A stretch of DNA of 64,000 nt from Anthopleura xanthogrammica (GCA_964019055.1 OZ025222.1:64501-128500); one strand, 5' to 3'. Shown: positions 34,901 to 44,079, counted from the stretch's first letter. Numbers and translations are program-made. The notes: a model not told the origin generated them from the sequence alone.

Positions 34901-36628
34901 GATAAGTAATATTGTATTCCACGTGCAGGTTCTGCTTCGTGATGCTAAAGGAGCCATACAGGACTTTCATAAGGCCGGTGAGTATATAATATATCTAACA
35001 GTACATACCGATGTGCACGATGATATTTATTTCATAAGGCCGGTGAGTATATAATATCTAACAGTACATACCGATGTACACGATGATATTCATTTCATAA
35101 GGCCGGTGAGTATAATATATCTAACAGTACATACCGATGCGCACGATGATATTCATTTCATAAGGCCGGTGAGTATATAATATCTAACAGTACATACCGA
35201 TGTACACGATGATATTCATTTCATAAGGCCGGTGAGTATATAATATCTAACAGTACATACCGATGTACACGATGATATTCATTTCATAAGGCCGGTGAGT
35301 ATATAATATCTAACAGTACATACCGATGTGCACGATGATATTCATTTCATAAGGCCAGTGAGTATATAATATCTAACAGTACATACCGATGTACACGATG
35401 ATATTCATTTCATAAGGCCGGTGAGTATATAATATCTAACAGTACATACCGATGTACACGATGATATTCATTTCATAAGGCCAGTGAGTATATAATATCT
35501 AACAGTACATACCGGTGTGCACGATGATATTCATTTCATAAGGCCGGTGAGTATATAATATCTAACAGTACATACCGATGTACACGATGATATTCATTTT
35601 ACTTTTCTCTTTGATCAGTGGATTTGAACCCGTACGCGGCACACGTGTATTTTAACAGAGGGAACTTGTATGCTTCGTTACGAAAGTACAAGGACGCTGA
35701 AGAAGACTATACCAGAGGTACGTATGGTGGCACATACATAAAAATATGATTAGTCACGTAATAAGGATAGAGAGTCTAGTGTGTGTTACTGCCTGTAGAT
35801 ACATTGGTGATGGGGCAAGAGACAGTAGTCTAGTGTATGTTACTGCCTGTAGATACATTGGTGATGGGGTAAGAGACAGTAGTCTAGTGTATGTTACTGC
35901 CTGTAGATACATTGGTGATGGGGTTAGGGACAGTAGTCTAGTGTGTGTTACTGTCTGTAGATACATTGGTGATGGGGTAAGAGACAGTAGTCTAGTGTAT
36001 GTTACTGCCTGTAGATACATTGGTGATGGGGTAAGAGACAGTAGTCTAGTGTATGTTACTGCCTGTAGATACATTGGTGATGGGGTTAGGGACAGTAGTC
36101 TAGTGTATGTTACTGCCTGTAGATACATTGGTGATGGGGTAAGAGACAGTAGTCTAGTGTATGTTACTGCCTGTAGATACATTGGTGATGGGGTTAGGGA
36201 CAGTAGTCTAGTGTATGTTACTGCCTGTAGATACATTGGTGATGGGGTTAGGGACAGTAGTCTAGTGTGTGTTACTGCCTGTAGATACATTGGTGATGGG
36301 GTTAGGGACGGTAGTCTAGTGTATGTTACTGCCTGTAGATACATTGGTGATGGGGTTAGGGACAGTAGTCTAGTGTGCGTATCACGATGACAAGACACAT
36401 GATAGTATGACTGCTGTTACAAGCAGTATTTTTGTGTCGTTGATAACGATCACTAGTACTGATAAGTGTTATTTTCGTACAGCGCTTAGTCTTCGTCCTG
36501 GTGATGCTCTTGTTTACAAGAAACGCGCGGACGTGTTAGGAAAGATGTCAAAGAGGAACGAAGCGATAGAAGACTACAAGAAAGCCATCATCATCAAAAC
36601 ACGTGCTGCAACTGTAAGGAAAGGGTAA
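12896..36628 (+). CDS. TTC6: Tetratricopeptide repeat protein 6 (TTC6), complete 53-exon gene
   Basis: Fifty-three exons were joined by hand. Every intron is GT-AG, every junction phase agrees, and the summed coding length is 6270 nt (2089 residues plus stop). Residues 1 to about 1100 are low-complexity, with Glu/Asp-rich and basic tracts. From about residue 1120 to the end there are more than 25 TPR units of about 34 residues with the usual A-x-x-D/Y-x3-A-I-x-L/I-x-P spacing. The C-terminal TPRs (for example NALMDFGHEQG, AYYNAGNVYFKQRQFKQ, ALSLRPGDALVYKKRA) resemble vertebrate TTC6 as I recall it. TTC6 has no well-settled biochemical role; TPR solenoids are protein-binding scaffolds. Exon coordinates are in the block entries. 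AATAAA signals follow at 36777 and 37134. Exact start and any 5' UTR exon are inferred. Confidence 0.88.
13350..13477. mobile_element. MITE-like inverted-repeat element (TTC6 intron 1)
   Basis: CCCACACCATAGAAAATAC at 13350 is matched by its exact reverse complement ending at 13477. The 19-bp termini enclose about 90 bp of non-coding sequence. No clear target duplication was found. Confidence 0.7.
15245..15440 (+). mobile_element. Degenerate SINE copy (TTC6 intron 4)
   Basis: A B-box-like CAGGTTCAACTCCCA lies at 15286-15300. It is followed by a body with GAGGGTTTTTTCTCCAGGTT and TCTGGTTTTCTTCTCTCC, resembling the SINE at 3849-4124 in opposite orientation. The A box is decayed. Confidence 0.6.
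15858..16100 (+). mobile_element. SINE copy (TTC6 intron 5)
   Basis: An A box (TAGCTCAGTAGGGG, 15858) and a B box (GGGCTTGATTCCC, 15932) have tRNA-like spacing. A body with GAGAGGGTTTTTTCCTGC follows, shared with the other SINE copies in the window. Confidence 0.62.
16521..16648. repeat. 10-bp minisatellite with duplicated exon 6 end
   Basis: Twelve perfect CTGTACTCTA units. They are followed at about 16647-16712 by a diverged copy of the last ~45 nt of exon 6 and its donor region (CTCCTGACCACCTGCATGG shared). The array therefore lies between the true exon end and its decayed duplicate. Confidence 0.92.
16992..17230. repeat. About 60-bp tandem repeat carrying exon 7 donor copies (TTC6 intron 7)
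   Basis: Just over three units. Each restarts at TTTGGTATGTTAT or TTTGGTGTGTTAT, matching the real exon 7 boundary TTG/GTATGTTAT. Confidence 0.85.
17317..21159 (+). CDS. TTC6: TTC6 exons 8-20 (central acidic region)
   Basis: Exons: 17317-17387, 17455-17661, 17741-18043, 18600-18681, 18794-18925, 19013-19064, 19145-19221, 19906-19961, 20040-20102, 20195-20272, 20349-20446, 20612-20654, 21066-21159. Exon 12 holds a ten-Glu run encoded by GAA repeats. Exon 18 encodes the most structured-looking segment, the aromatic motif MFDWIREQYWYKWFDEVY. For exon 12 a weaker alternative donor exists at 18935. Exon 14 could in principle splice to a candidate at 19363, but that candidate hits a stop after six codons. 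Confidence 0.82.
18061..18490. repeat. Composite G/T-rich minisatellite (TTC6 intron 10)
   Basis: About eight 12-bp units (GGTCTTGGTAGG) pass into a longer compound array built of GTAGGGTGTTGGTAGG and TTGTCAGTAGGG modules. The plus strand is strongly G-rich and contains many GTAGGG words. Confidence 0.92.
20617..21035. repeat. About 110-bp tandem repeat containing copies of TTC6 exon 19
   Basis: Four units. Each holds most of the 43-nt exon 19 (GTGTCACTACCCCAAGACT to GTGGAAG) and its GTGTGT/GTGTAT donor. The extra copies lack the true acceptor CCCTACAG. Confidence 0.92.
21234..26062 (+). CDS. TTC6: TTC6 exons 21-33 (first TPR block)
   Basis: Exons: 21234-21338, 21527-21564, 21974-22052, 22130-22197, 22918-22975, 23214-23276, 23555-23661, 23739-23838, 24088-24185, 24363-24476, 24840-24953, 25021-25114, 25988-26062. 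TPR helices appear from AFYVCRRGAIYRK onward. Typical unit ends are AIKLNPNN, ILQQDPQD, AIHYDPKN, ALELNPEL and AIHVDPTY. Most introns fall at similar places in successive TPRs, which suggests growth by exon-wise duplication. Confidence 0.9.
23283..23594. repeat. 82-bp tandem repeat containing the acceptor and 5' part of TTC6 exon 27
   Basis: Units start at about 23284, 23366, 23448 and 23530. Each contains TTGTTCTTTATGTAG followed by the exon 27 start AGGGGTGATATACTAC. Only the last unit continues into the real exon; the first three would meet an in-frame stop. Confidence 0.92.
24547..24810. mobile_element. Two adjacent foldback (MITE-like) elements (TTC6 intron 30)
   Basis: 24547-24658 pairs AACTAGTAAAAAGTTCTTAT with a mismatched reverse complement near 24640. 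24689-24810 pairs GCCCAGTTTAGATGTTGAAG with CTTCAACGTCTAAACTGGGC. Neither has coding capacity. Confidence 0.75.
25185..25926. repeat. About 32-bp tandem array (TTC6 intron 32)
   Basis: More than 20 units built of GCATGGTACATCCATTACAT and ACTGTATGACTAC, with length variants of 32-40 bp. It fills nearly the whole intron. ATGCATG in the unit is vaguely like the exon 32 end GGGCATG, too weak to claim descent. Confidence 0.93.
26255..26400 (+). mobile_element. Degenerate SINE copy (TTC6 intron 33)
   Basis: A B-box-like GGTGTTTGATTCCTAG is followed by CCTCAGCATCACATACCAG and a body ending TTTTCTGGTTTTCTTATCTC, similar to the copy at 15245-15440. Confidence 0.55.
26437..30774 (+). CDS. TTC6: TTC6 exons 34-44 (second TPR block)
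   Basis: Exons: 26437-26489, 26579-26663, 27767-27901, 28524-28670, 28746-28844, 28928-29043, 29437-29575, 29645-29698, 30216-30296, 30502-30554, 30640-30774. TPR unit ends include AIKVNPEY, ALAINPTL, AIKLQPGS and ALRIDPFF. The segment at exons 35-36 (LGASATQQAVVQSFLKN) departs from the TPR pattern and may be a spacer in the solenoid. Confidence 0.9.
26668..27745. repeat. 35-50-bp tandem array filling TTC6 intron 35
   Basis: More than 20 units of GATGTATTCATTGTGTTAGT, ACTAGAGAGG and GCAAGGTGGTTGATGGGT, in two length forms differing by a GAGAGAG module. The first partial unit starts about 5 nt after the exon 35 donor and the last one runs into the exon 36 acceptor tract. Open frames seen on both strands here are repeat artefacts. 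Confidence 0.94.
27945..28470. repeat. (GAT)n-rich trinucleotide array (TTC6 intron 36)
   Basis: About 520 bp of GATGATGGT/GATGACACT variants. Long Met/Asp, His or Ser frames here are shadows of the repeat. Confidence 0.96.
29681..30200. repeat. 86-87-bp tandem repeat containing the exon 41 end and donor
   Basis: Units start at 29681, 29768, 29855, 29941, 30027 and 30113. Each starts with GATAARCCCAATATCAAG followed by GTATCTC, which is the last 18 nt of exon 41 and its donor. Six donor copies are present, five of them decoys. Confidence 0.95.
30294..30495. repeat. Telomere-like repeat cluster seeded at exon 42 donor
   Basis: Three related units of about 65-80 bp carry GTTAGGGTTAGGG and GTGTGTGCATGATCT. 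The AGG/GTATG junction of exon 42 recurs as AAGGGTATGGTTAG in each. The TTAGGG words match the animal telomere unit, but the run is short and interrupted. Confidence 0.8.
30785..31255. repeat. 39-41-bp tandem array (TTC6 intron 44)
   Basis: About 12 units of CTATAATACAGCAGTACAGC and TAGACTGYGAGCAGTCCCT. It begins about 12 nt after the exon 44 donor. Confidence 0.94.
31248..31823. mobile_element. Foldback elements in TTC6 intron 44
   Basis: 31248-31384 has arms around GGTCACTG and CAGTGACC, ending CAGTCC and GGACTG. 31683-31822 is a nearly full-length palindrome: TTATTGACTGAGTTAAGGTC pairs with the region ending CTCAGTCAATAA, with inner arms GAACGGGAAAATATTTGGCT and its complement. Confidence 0.78.
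31852..36628 (+). CDS. TTC6: TTC6 exons 45-53 (C-terminal TPR block and stop)
   Basis: Exons: 31852-31927, 32004-32064, 32361-32452, 32525-32572, 33812-33934, 34021-34098, 34929-34977, 35619-35717, 36483-36628. The final exon ends in TAA at 36626-36628. A consensus donor inside it (ACT/GTAAGG at 36614) could splice to 36900-36935, replacing the last few residues with a different short tail. This block carries the strongest resemblance to the vertebrate TTC6 C-terminus. Confidence 0.9.
32105..32245. mobile_element. Imperfect inverted repeat (TTC6 intron 46)
   Basis: ATCTACCGTCCTAAAGTCGG near the left end pairs imperfectly with the reverse complement of CCCACTTTAGGATGATAAAT. It is probably an old foldback element. 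Confidence 0.5.
32690..33697. repeat. 16-bp minisatellite, about 60 copies (TTC6 intron 48)
   Basis: Units are TACCACTATCATATAG, TACCACTATCATGTAG and CACCACTATCATGTAG. The variants are arranged in blocks (ATATAG mostly to the left, ATGTAG and CACC forms to the right). It covers about 1 kb, most of the intron. Confidence 0.96.
34150..34280. repeat. Direct duplication (TTC6 intron 50)
   Basis: AGAGACTAGTATGGGAAAAA followed by GTGGTGGG occurs twice within 70 bp, flanked by GATGAT-rich sequence. Confidence 0.8.
34483..34835. mobile_element. Foldback elements in TTC6 intron 50
   Basis: 34483-34624 pairs GCATGATATCGTAAATTATC with GATATTTACGATATCATGC inside wider AATTATTG/CAATAATT ends. 34716-34790 is a tight palindrome around GTAGGTCAAGCCTAC with arms matching TCGACATGATAAATGTATTA. 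A short hairpin (TTGGCTGAG to CTCGGCCAA) follows. Confidence 0.75.
34965..35600. repeat. About 63-bp tandem repeat containing the exon 51 end and donor
   Basis: Ten copies of TTTCATAAGGCCGGTGAGT, which is the last 14 nt of exon 51 plus its donor, occur at about 62-65-bp spacing starting with the true site at 34971. Two copies read GGCCAGTGAGT. Confidence 0.95.
35768..36376. repeat. 51-bp tandem array (TTC6 intron 52)
   Basis: Twelve units of AGTCTAGTGTATGTTACTGC, CTGTAGATACATTGG and TGATGGGGTWAGRGAC. Because 51 is divisible by three, it is open for over 200 codons on both strands; neither frame has splice or homology support. Confidence 0.95.
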
Positions 36629-36776
36629 ATGTTACTATGTCAACCATCTGACCAATTACGTGCTAGTTACTATGACAACAAAAATCTATTTATGACGTCA
36701 CCTTTTTAACTTTGTGAATAACGAGTTTGACGATATTTAAGAGTTCTATTTTTATTTCCAAGTTGGTTTTACAATC

Positions 36777-36782
36777 AATAAA
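36777..36782 (+). terminator. AATAAA polyadenylation signal, TTC6
   Basis: AATAAA about 150 nt after the TTC6 stop. A second AATAAA at 37134-37139 would serve the alternative terminal exon at 36900-36935. Confidence 0.6.
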
Positions 36783-37139
36783 TATTATCTATTATTAACA
36801 TTTTACTATAACTAGAATCTATGCTCATAATGGTAGGTAACTGATATTGTCAGTTGTCATGTTGCCATGTCGCGTGATCCATGTGTCTTATCTTGACAGA
36901 CTGTACGACACAGGGATCCCATTAAACATCAGTGACCTAGCTGGGAAAGCTTTTATCAGCTATCGTCTCTTACAATTAGTGTATCTTAGCGTTACATTTA
37001 TCTCCGGTACAGCAGCAGAACTTCAAACCATGCTTGTTTGTGCTTGATTTCGTGCTACATTTAGAATCAAGAGGACAAAACAACAGGTTTTGTAACCAGC
37101 AACCCTTGCGCAGAATCTGTTAAAAACAACACAAATAAA

Positions 37140-38045
37140 TTAATATAAGTACAGTATAGAGTATAGTGTAGAGTAGCACGGTGCTTCTTGTCTGGACATC
37201 TTTGATGTTTCATGTTTTACCAAGGTCTATTGAATGTTTTATTCGATTGGTAGATGAATATTAATATAAGTACAGTATAGAGTATAGTGTAGAGTAGCAC
37301 GGTGCTTCTTGTCTGGACATCTTTCATGTTTTACCAAGGTCTATTGAGTGTTTTATTTGATTGGTAGATGAATATTAATATAAGTATAGTGTAGAGTACA
37401 GTGTAGAGTAGCACGGTGCTTCTTGTCTGGACATCTTTCATGTTTTACCAAGGTCTATTGAGTGTTTTATTCGATTGGTAGATGAATGATATTAATATAA
37501 GTATAGTGTAGAGTACAGTGTAGAGTAGCACGGTGCTTCTTGTCTGGACATCTTTCATATTTTACCAAGGTCTATTGAGTGTTTTATTCGATTGGTAGAT
37601 GAATATTAATATAAGTATAGTATAGAGTACAGTGTAGAGTAGCACGGTGCTTCTTGTCTGGACATCTTTCATATTTTACCAAGGTCTATTGAGTGTTTTA
37701 TTCGATTGGTAGATGAATATTAATATAAGTACAGTATAGAGTACAGTGTAGAGTAGCACGGTGCTTCTTGTCTGGACATCTTTCATATTTTACCAAGGTC
37801 TATTGAGTGTTTTATTCGATTGGTAGATGAATATTAATATAAGTACAGTATAGAGTATAGTGTAGAGTAGCACGGTGCTTCTTGTCTGGACATCTTTCAT
37901 ATTTTACCAAGGTCTATTGAGTGTTTTATTCGATTGGTAGATGAATATTAATATAAGTATAGTGTAGAGTACAGTGTAGAGTAGCACGGTGCTTCTTGTC
38001 TGGACACAAGGACACAAGGTCTATTGAGTGTTTTATTCGATCGCT
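37140..38045. repeat. About 115-120-bp tandem array downstream of TTC6
   Basis: Eight units, each with GTAGAGTAGCACGGTGCTTC, TTGTCTGGACATCTTTCAT and TTTTACCAAGGTCTATTGAG. No exon junction is included. Confidence 0.94.
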
Positions 38046-38089
38046 CGATGAATATTTCGTTTTTAATGTAGCCGTGTAATCAATTTTTG

Positions 38090-38420
38090 TCTGCAATAGA
38101 TTTCTATACAATTCTACATTTGAAGAGATTTTTTTATTTTGGAAAATCAGGGTGTAGACTGAAGGATTGGACTGGACGTCGGTTGGATGGATCTTGGATC
38201 AAAAACATTTTCGTCGCATTTCCTGCCTTTGAAAGAATTTGGATAACCATATTATATAGTAAAAACATATCCAAGCTTTAGAATTTGATTTATGCTTCTC
38301 AATTCTGAACTTTAAGAGATTTTTAATTTATGGAAAATCCGGAACCGTGCATGGCTGGACTGGACTGGACGTCGGTTGACTGGATCATCCCGGATCGAGA
38401 AAAAATTTCGCCGAATTCGC
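38090..38420. repeat. Diverged direct duplication
   Basis: Two segments about 190 bp apart share AGAGATTTTT, TGGAAAATC, GGACTGGACGTCGGTTG and CTTGGATC/CCCGGATC words. They look like an old tandem duplication or two copies of a short element. Confidence 0.55.
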
Positions 38421-38510
38421 ACTTTTTATCTTATAATTTCTATTTTAACATCATGATGGTCGTAATTTTATGCTAAAATTTGCAAAAATCGATATTCTTT
38501 TATTTCATAA

Positions 38511-39121
38511 TTAGAAATAATTACTATTATTATTTGTGGTCTTGGATAGCGGGGAAAAAAAAATACATGACAAAACCGAGTAAGCTGTGCGCTGATTGGT
38601 TGAAATTTCTATCACTATTGTTTCCCCCGAATGTTGATTGGCTGAATGTACTTGTATGTGATAATAGAGTGATGATAATAATAACGTACCCTGCTGACAC
38701 CTTTGGATGTAGTGCTGTAAAGAGCAAAGCAGTGTGATATCTTGCCTTGGTACACTGGACACTTCTGTAGACGAGGGCAGTTGTAACCACATTCAGGATT
38801 ATAGTACTCACAGACGTGACTTGTTAACAACTCCTTACAATCTAAAATATAAAAACACACACAGGTACATCAGACATTTGCATCAGACAAACGATTGTAC
38901 TTTGGAAAATGAAAGACGGTGTGACAGATCGTCTTCGTATTTTCATATGGGAACCAGGCTCATGAAATACACCCAAAACAAGTATCCCACCACTCCCCTC
39001 CCCTCCCTTTTCTGGGACTGTTGTAGCTGTTGTTATCAAAGATTACTGACTGCAACACTTTACCTGTTTTATCGAGAAGAAATGCAAGAAAAATAACACT
39101 TGTAAAATATAACGTCTTCAT
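38511..39121 (-). CDS. Small secreted six-cysteine peptide (putative)
   Basis: Three exons: 39064-39121, 38690-38841 and 38511-38540, joined in phases 1 and 0, giving about 79 residues. The ATG at 39121 follows a splice acceptor (TTCTAGTTTCAG) by eleven bases, implying a 5' UTR exon. Residues 1-19 form a signal peptide (basic start, then FTSVIFLAFLL). The mature part has six cysteines with spacing C-x8-C-x6-C-x3-C-x5-C-x9-C. A polyadenylation signal (minus strand, 38499-38504) lies about 10 nt after the stop. No known family was recognised; it could be a peptide hormone, antimicrobial, protease-inhibitor-like or other disulfide-rich ligand. Exon 3 is the weakest part. Confidence 0.55.
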
Positions 39122-39579
39122 CTTCGAAACAGCTGAAACTAGAAGCACACAAGAAGTAATGAGTCAGTGGCAGCCAGCTATTCACATGCGGCTGGCTGTA
39201 GATAGGTTTAAGGTACTTACAGTAGAGTTCCAGCCTGCTTGCTCAGTACGTGTGTATGTATAGCAAGATATTCTGTTCATCAGTGTTTTAGTAGCTAATC
39301 CCGCGAGCAAGAGACAGCTGTATCTGGTCTAAACTGTCTGGAGATGATTAAGGTTTTTATTAGGTCTCTTGAAGCAACACCCCCATATTTCCTTTAGTGG
39401 CTTGTCTAATAGCTTGGTGAGTGGGTTTTTATAACCTTTAGTCTTATCTCCAGACACTGTGAGCCTAAGCTGTTTGTGTGTTAATGTCTCAACTAGACTA
39501 GAAAACCGACAGAAAAAGATAATGATAGTGAAGAAAATCGTTTGGCTTAGCCGGCCCTTGTTGTTGCTTTTTATACCTC

Positions 39580-39613
<34 letters not shown>

Positions 39614-40675
39614 ATAAGTGGATTATCATGTTACACTGAGCTGAGCATGACATGAGAATCTATGATCCGGTGTCTCACACTATTATGTGTTTGCATTTGC
39701 CCACTAGTAGCAGACTCAGCGACTGTGTATTAGAAGTACTTCACCAAAATGGAAACTAACGTTTACTTTGTCCAACCTTTCCTTTTGTTTCGATGTTGTA
39801 TGTTAGAACAGCTTCCTGTGCTCGTGTTAGTATTTGTAGTACTGGAGTTATTTTTATATCCAATAGGATGTGTTTCATGAATTGCCAATCTCCTGTTTGC
39901 CCAAAATAATTCATAATTTACTGTACTAATGACTTGTAGCATAGCTGTGAGCAAGGGAAACGCTATCCTAATATTGGTTCCAAATAAGAAGCAAATATTT
40001 TCTTCTAAATTTTAATAATCTTTTTAGCAATTTATAGGATTATTAGATTTTCCCAAAACTCTTTTTACAATTTATCTTTAGATAATCATAAATACAACTG
40101 TCTTTCTCTCCCGCCGGACGGAATGTTATAAAAACATGGTTTGATTAATTTTTGAAATGTAGGTTACGAAAGAGAAGCACCTTGATAATTGTATGTATAC
40201 ATACTGACTAACAAATTTCCAGCACAACGCCCACAGATCAAATGTAATCGCCGACATAGTCTTACCAATGTACTGCATTGAACATTATCATTAAGTCTGT
40301 TCCGAACAATTAAAAACCTGCCAAACAAAATCTTGAAAAGTGCGTGGAAAATGTCACAATCCTGAGATAAAAGGATTCCTAGTAGTCGCAGCAAACCTGT
40401 CTCCGGGCAGTTTTCAGTTTTCGTCCGTTCTATCTCGTAACTAAGCTTTTCGAGTTTCACAAAGGTCCAGTTTTTTAATAGCCTTGATTGTTTCTTAACC
40501 GCAAACCCAAGTTTCGTGACAAGCACGTTTTGTGTGTTCATGTCTTTAGTGGTCAGACGTTCTATTGTGAAAGACCGATAATAAGGAGAACCTTTGATAG
40601 AAACATACTTCCTGGTATCCTGGTGTGATCAAAAAAGAACTTGACACGCACAAACACCAAAAATATCAGGATGAT

Positions 40676-41139
<464 letters not shown>

Positions 41140-41953
41140 GTGTAAGATCTATACTTACCACAAACCAGGTTTATATACTATGGTACCCGAGGTTACAAGG
41201 ACAGAGCTAGCCAGCCATGTGTGTGTGTACGTCTGACTGCCTTGAATCCTGTGCTGCCGACTTTATTTAATATCATGCCATTAGTGATCAGTCCCCTCGC
41301 GATATTCTGCTATCAACTACTTGATCCTGATTATTACCATGTATTCTTAATACCTTAATCATTAAGGTACTATATTAAACTATTATTTCCCGCGCGTTCA
41401 GCTGGACTCCTTCACATAAAAAAAACAATGCATAAGATGACAGATCCATAAAACCACACCCTTCAGCCCTTTCTCTTCTTCTCGCTAGTTAAAAGCATTT
41501 TATTTAATATCTGATAAAAGATTGCATTTTCTGCTATCTCAATCAATAATGAAGTGCAGTTCAGGGGTTTAGGAAGCTCGCCTCGTTTCCTCCACGACAT
41601 CCCGCGGCTTATCTTCGTTAATAATAAACCTTGAAAAGCGCCTACAACATGCAACCAGTTATTACAGCAAACCAGATCTGTTTCGTGCTTTAACCTACGC
41701 ACATGTTCAAAGTCCAATTAAGCAACACATCTCATATTGTAGGTTTAGTTTTTCTAGACCTTTCCTGCCTGCCTGCTTGCCTTGTTCGTGTCTCACACGT
41801 ATTTTAATTTCTTTAAGAGCCTGTACTTATCTAAAGCTTTTACGTTTAAAAGCGTAAACTGGCGCGTTATTAACATTTACAAAGATTAGTAGAAAGACAT
41901 TAAGGGTTTATGGACTAGACTACCAAACCACTTGAACAATCAGCTGATTTTAT

Positions 41954-42009
41954 TGCGCATGCGTAAGAACCGGTAAAATACTGCATGAACCTATAACGCG
42001 CATGCGTAA
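41954..42009. promoter_or_regulatory. Pair of NRF1-like palindromes
   Basis: TGCGCATGCGT at about 41954 and CGCGCATGCGT at about 41998 both match the NRF1 consensus core GCGCATGCGC closely. No transcript was recognised beside them, so a missed promoter is possible. Confidence 0.4.
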
Positions 42010-42184
42010 CTGGGTAGTAATAATGGGGACAGAATGGTAAAAAACAATAAGAATTTGGACTAATTTTACTCTGCAGCTGAATCGATAGTCTGATATGTCT
42101 GGTTTTCAAATATTTTTTACACCGGTGTTTGCCTACAACATTTACGGTATTTGATGGCTAAAGTTGATTTTCTAAGTTCTAAAG

Positions 42185-42360
42185 TACTGTTTAATAAACG
42201 AGCAGGAGTGTTTTATCAGGTTTGAAACCACGAGGCGAAGCCGAGTGGTTTTAGTACTGTTTAATAAACGAGCAGGAGTGTTTTATCAGGTTTGAAACCA
42301 CGAGGCGTAGCCGAGTGGTTTTAGACCTGATAAAACACGATCTACGAGTTTATTGAACAG
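42185..42360. mobile_element. Foldback element with internal duplication
   Basis: CTGTTTAATAAACGAGCAGG to GTTTTATCAGG is present twice in direct orientation (about 42190 and 42254), each followed by CCACGAGGCG and GCCGAGTGG. It then appears inverted as CCTGATAAAACACGATCTAC with GAGTTTATTGAACAG. Confidence 0.8.
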
Positions 42361-42726
42361 CTTCAAAAACTCATGAATAATTCACAAACCTTTGGTCGGA
42401 TTAGAGTGACCATACACGTCACGAACATGGACTTTTATACATCGATAGAAGTTTGTACGTAACTTTCATGCGCAGTCGAAGTTTATACGTCACTGTCACG
42501 TGCACTCAGTCCCAAAAAGGCTCGCCCATTTTGAAGATAGCATGCCAGTCTCAAGACAGGATTGCTAGTCAACTAAATTTTGTGGGTCGTGTGCGACATT
42601 GACCTTGATGAGGCTCCAAGTCTTCATCTAAACTTGGAGGCACCTTAATATTCACTTATAAAACTCATGAATAATTAATGAGGAAAACACAATAGAAATC
42701 ATTGTCCGTGTAGGAGGTTGTATATC

Positions 42727-42890
42727 TGATTACGAGTTTATTGAACTACTTATGAAACGTCTAGGTGTATACATTCATGTTCTACTAAAATTTTAAAGAT
42801 AAATTGAATTTGGCTGAGAAAATTGGAGTTAAAGTTTATGCATATCAGGACGATTTTGTATAAGTAGTTCAATAAACTCGTAGATCATGT
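42727..42890. mobile_element. Second foldback element sharing the GAGTTTATTGAAC terminus
   Basis: TACGAGTTTATTGAACTACT near 42731 pairs with the inverted copy AGTAGTTCAATAAACTCGTA near 42865. The termini match the right end of the element at 42185-42360, so both belong to one family. Confidence 0.75.
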
Positions 42891-44079
42891 TTTCAGGTCT
42901 TTGTTCTGTTTTGCCCCCCTTCCACGACCATGATCCTTAGCATTAAAACAAAAGATTGTTTTGGTGACGTCATTGTCCTTATCACTGTGGTTTTTCAGTC
43001 ATACAAATCGTTGTCTAATCAAGAGGGAGCAGAAGCTGTGCAGCTATATTGGATATCCTACCGTGTTCGTTCATAGATGAATGAGTAATGCTCTCCAGTG
43101 AACATCCCATGACGTATCGTTCGACTACAGCTACAGGCAATGAACTGATAACATGGAAATATTAGCAATTCTTGGGGACACTCAATAAGACTATTAAAAC
43201 TACCCCCTGTGCGGAAAGGTTGTTAGACTTTACAGTGACCTACGGGAACAATTACAAGATTAAGTGATCAACAGCATCTTGTGAGTCCACGCATGGGTTC
43301 AATTATTCTTTGAAAGAAACTGTCGCCAACTTTCATCACAACCTCTTGAAAGTTGAATCGCCATCACGTGATCACAGTGAGTAGAGTTTTCCGTCTTTTT
43401 TTGCGCGCTTCGTACAAGAAGAATAACTCAATACAGCCATTTCACGTAGCCTAGGTTGAGGCTTAAACTTAAATCATGTTTAATATTCCAAGACCAATGT
43501 AGAATTTAGACGTCGTACTTTTAGCTTATAAAGACGACTGAGCATGCGTGGTGCTGTTATACGGCCAGGGAAGATACTTGCAGACAGAGATCGAGGACGT
43601 CAGGATTATTTCAAACCATTAAATATAAATAAACTGGCAACTTTATTGGTTTTAAAACAATTTTACATCAAATATATCCAGAATAAAAGTCGATATACTC
43701 ATCGCTTTTCTTCGTGTTCAATAAATAGAGCTGAAACGACCTGCGCCCAGTCACGTGACATCTATTCGTATGACAAGAATTACAAAACCAAATACAAAGA
43801 CAAACCATTTGTTTTCATAGATCTTGGAAAAACGTCTCTAAACGCCTTGCAGAAAATTCGAAGAATTTTTAAGTTCCGGCCAGCGGTTGCTAAGAGACGA
43901 TGCCACTACATTCACTGACGAAACTTTTAAACAAGAATCTAAATTTGTTTATATACATAGAAAAGACACGTGTTAAAATCACGTGATTGGGTTATGACTA
44001 GTTCACGGCTCCACCCTGGAAATAAACAAGAACAGTTGGTATAATTAATACTGACTTGATTACCCTACAATGGACCTTA

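Noticed and set aside
25185..36380. CRISPR-like direct repeats in TTC6 introns
   Set aside because: The units are contiguous without unique spacers and lie in introns of a eukaryotic gene.
38734..39096. 120-codon plus-strand frame
   Set aside because: It is antisense to the six-cysteine peptide exons, which have consistent splicing and a signal peptide.
40164..40541. 125-codon minus-strand frame
   Set aside because: No recognised motif, signal peptide or splice context.
43544..43918. 124-codon plus-strand frame as a single-exon gene
   Set aside because: Basic composition without domain, no clear promoter or polyadenylation signal beyond a TATA-like TTATAAA and an NRF1 half-site. A missed small gene is possible but unsupported.
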